Shown here piece by piece: positions 13,514 to 14,179 of a stretch of DNA of 14,179 nt; the first letter of the stretch is position 1; every line of letters begins with the position of its first letter. The position numbers were made by a program, and so were the translations under genes. A model generated the notes under the pieces. It saw only the letters and a list, made by a program, of their open reading frames with translations. It had not been told where the DNA came from and searched no databases. This DNA is from JALHMQ01 sp964616395 (GTDB taxonomy: Bacteria; Pseudomonadota; Gammaproteobacteria; Burkholderiales; Burkholderiaceae_F): assembly GCA_964616395.1 (NCBI GenBank), contig CAZTUT010000075.1, positions 1 through 14,179 on the forward strand. The letters are read 5' to 3'.

Positions 13514-14179
13514 ATGAAAGCCAAACTGACTGCGATTGCAGCGCTGGTCGGCCTCCTGGCAGGCGCCGGCGTTTCCGCCCAGGGCCAAAACCTGGAGAAG
13601 CTCAAGCAGTTCAAGGTCGCAACCACCGACCTGAACATTCCGCTGGTGCCGCAGACCGGCCGGAACGCCGACGCGATTCGCGCCAACCTGAAGAACATCA
13701 AGCTGCCGCCCGGCTTCAAGATCGACCTGTTCGCGGTCGTGCCGGACGCCCGCCATATGGCCGTGGCGCCGAGTTCCAACATGCTGTTCGTCGGCACCCG
13801 CAAGACCGCAGTTTGGGCGGTATCCGACCGCAACAGCGATGGCGTGGCCGACGAGGTCAAGTCGTTCGCGCCGTCGTTGAAGTTCACCAATCCCAATGCC
13901 GTGTGCTGGACCCGCGATGGCTTTCTGATCGTGGTCGAGCACAACCGCGTGCTCAACTTTCCTGCTGCGGAGTTCTTCTTCGAAGGCCCGGACGTCGCCG
14001 TGATCGAGGTGGTGCCCCAGGGCGGCCTGATCCCGGTCGAAGAAGAAAGCTTCAACCACGGTGCCCGCACCTGCCGGATCGGCCCCGACGGCATGCTCTA
14101 CATCACGCTCGGCCAGCCGTTCAACGTGCAGCCGCGCAACAAGGTGGAGCTGTACGAAAAGATCGGCATCGGCGGCATC
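13514..14179 (+). CDS. PQQ-dependent sugar (sorbosone-type) dehydrogenase, N-terminal part
   Basis: 222 codons are visible and the frame runs off the right edge. A signal peptide (MKAKLTAIAALVGLLAGAGV, likely cut after VSA near residue 22) sends it to the periplasm. The mature part starts a glucose/sorbosone dehydrogenase beta-propeller: KLPPGFKIDLFAVVPDARHM (63-82), MLFVGTRKTAVWAVSDRNSD (90-109), NPNAVCWTRDGFLIVVEHNR (126-145) and SFNHGARTCRIGPDGMLYIT (179-198). H182 aligns by motif with the catalytic base His of soluble glucose dehydrogenase. Such enzymes oxidise sugars or aldehydes with PQQ and pass electrons to cytochromes or quinones. AAGGGG before the ATG at 13514 is a good ribosome binding site. 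The true substrate is unknown. Confidence 0.9.
   Translation, partial: MKAKLTAIAALVGLLAGAGVSAQGQNLEKLKQFKVATTDLNIPLVPQTGRNADAIRANLKNIKLPPGFKIDLFAVVPDARHMAVAPSSNMLFVGTRKTAVWAVSDRNSDGVADEVKSFAPSLKFTNPNAVCWTRDGFLIVVEHNRVLNFPAAEFFFEGPDVAVIEVVPQGGLIPVEEESFNHGARTCRIGPDGMLYITLGQPFNVQPRNKVELYEKIGIGGI

Overview
The window is GC-rich (about two thirds G+C by eye) and densely packed with bacterial genes. Gene content and protein wording point to a Beta- or Gammaproteobacterium, most likely of the Burkholderiales/Xanthomonadales type. The supporting genes are metG divergent from mrp/apbC, paired short-chain chromate transporters, YaeQ, ArfB, DUF1415, a COG2509 flavoprotein and small CspA-type proteins. 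The sequence is a draft assembly: a run of exactly 100 N (8708-8807) marks a scaffold gap, and the left-most ~57 bases are AT-rich and do not fit the gene they interrupt.

Layout. (1) 1-2679: methionyl-tRNA synthetase (minus strand, broken at the left edge), a 344-bp divergent spacer with a 9-bp inverted repeat, the Fe-S carrier ATPase ApbC/Mrp (plus), and a small two-helix membrane protein. (2) 2707-5298, all minus strand. In transcription order this is a cold-shock protein with its own terminator, a 61-aa lysine-rich protein, two overlapping chromate-transporter half-proteins, and a RarD-type EamA permease. (3) 5550-7158: YaeQ (minus), a decayed C-terminal scrap of a YitT-family membrane gene (plus), a 95-aa unknown (minus), and a second cold-shock gene (plus) with a candidate promoter, a structured leader and a strong terminator. 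(4) 7259-8707: ArfB ribosome-rescue hydrolase (plus), a short HPF/RaiA ribosome-associated protein (minus), and a DUF1415 protein (plus) cut by the gap. (5) 8820-10133: an iron-sulfur flavoprotein of the FrhB family closest in wording to BciB/HCAR (minus). (6) 10355-12788: a COG2509 FAD-dependent dehydrogenase and a conserved membrane-anchored unknown (plus). (7) 12789-14179: a spacer with hairpins and a 20-bp-period repeat array, a 58-aa single-helix protein, a terminator, and the first 222 residues of an exported PQQ-dependent (sorbosone-type) sugar dehydrogenase running off the right edge.

How it fits together. Most of the window is housekeeping or lightly accessory. The middle (5.1-8.0 kb) has a translation and stress theme: two RNA-binding cold-shock proteins, a stalled-ribosome rescue factor and a hibernation-type ribosome-binding protein. 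I see no phage, CRISPR, toxin-antitoxin or defence locus. The items most worth following up are the foreign sequence breaking metG at the left edge, the truncated YitT remnant, the BciB-like gene outside any visible pigment cluster, and the half-site array upstream of the 58-aa gene.
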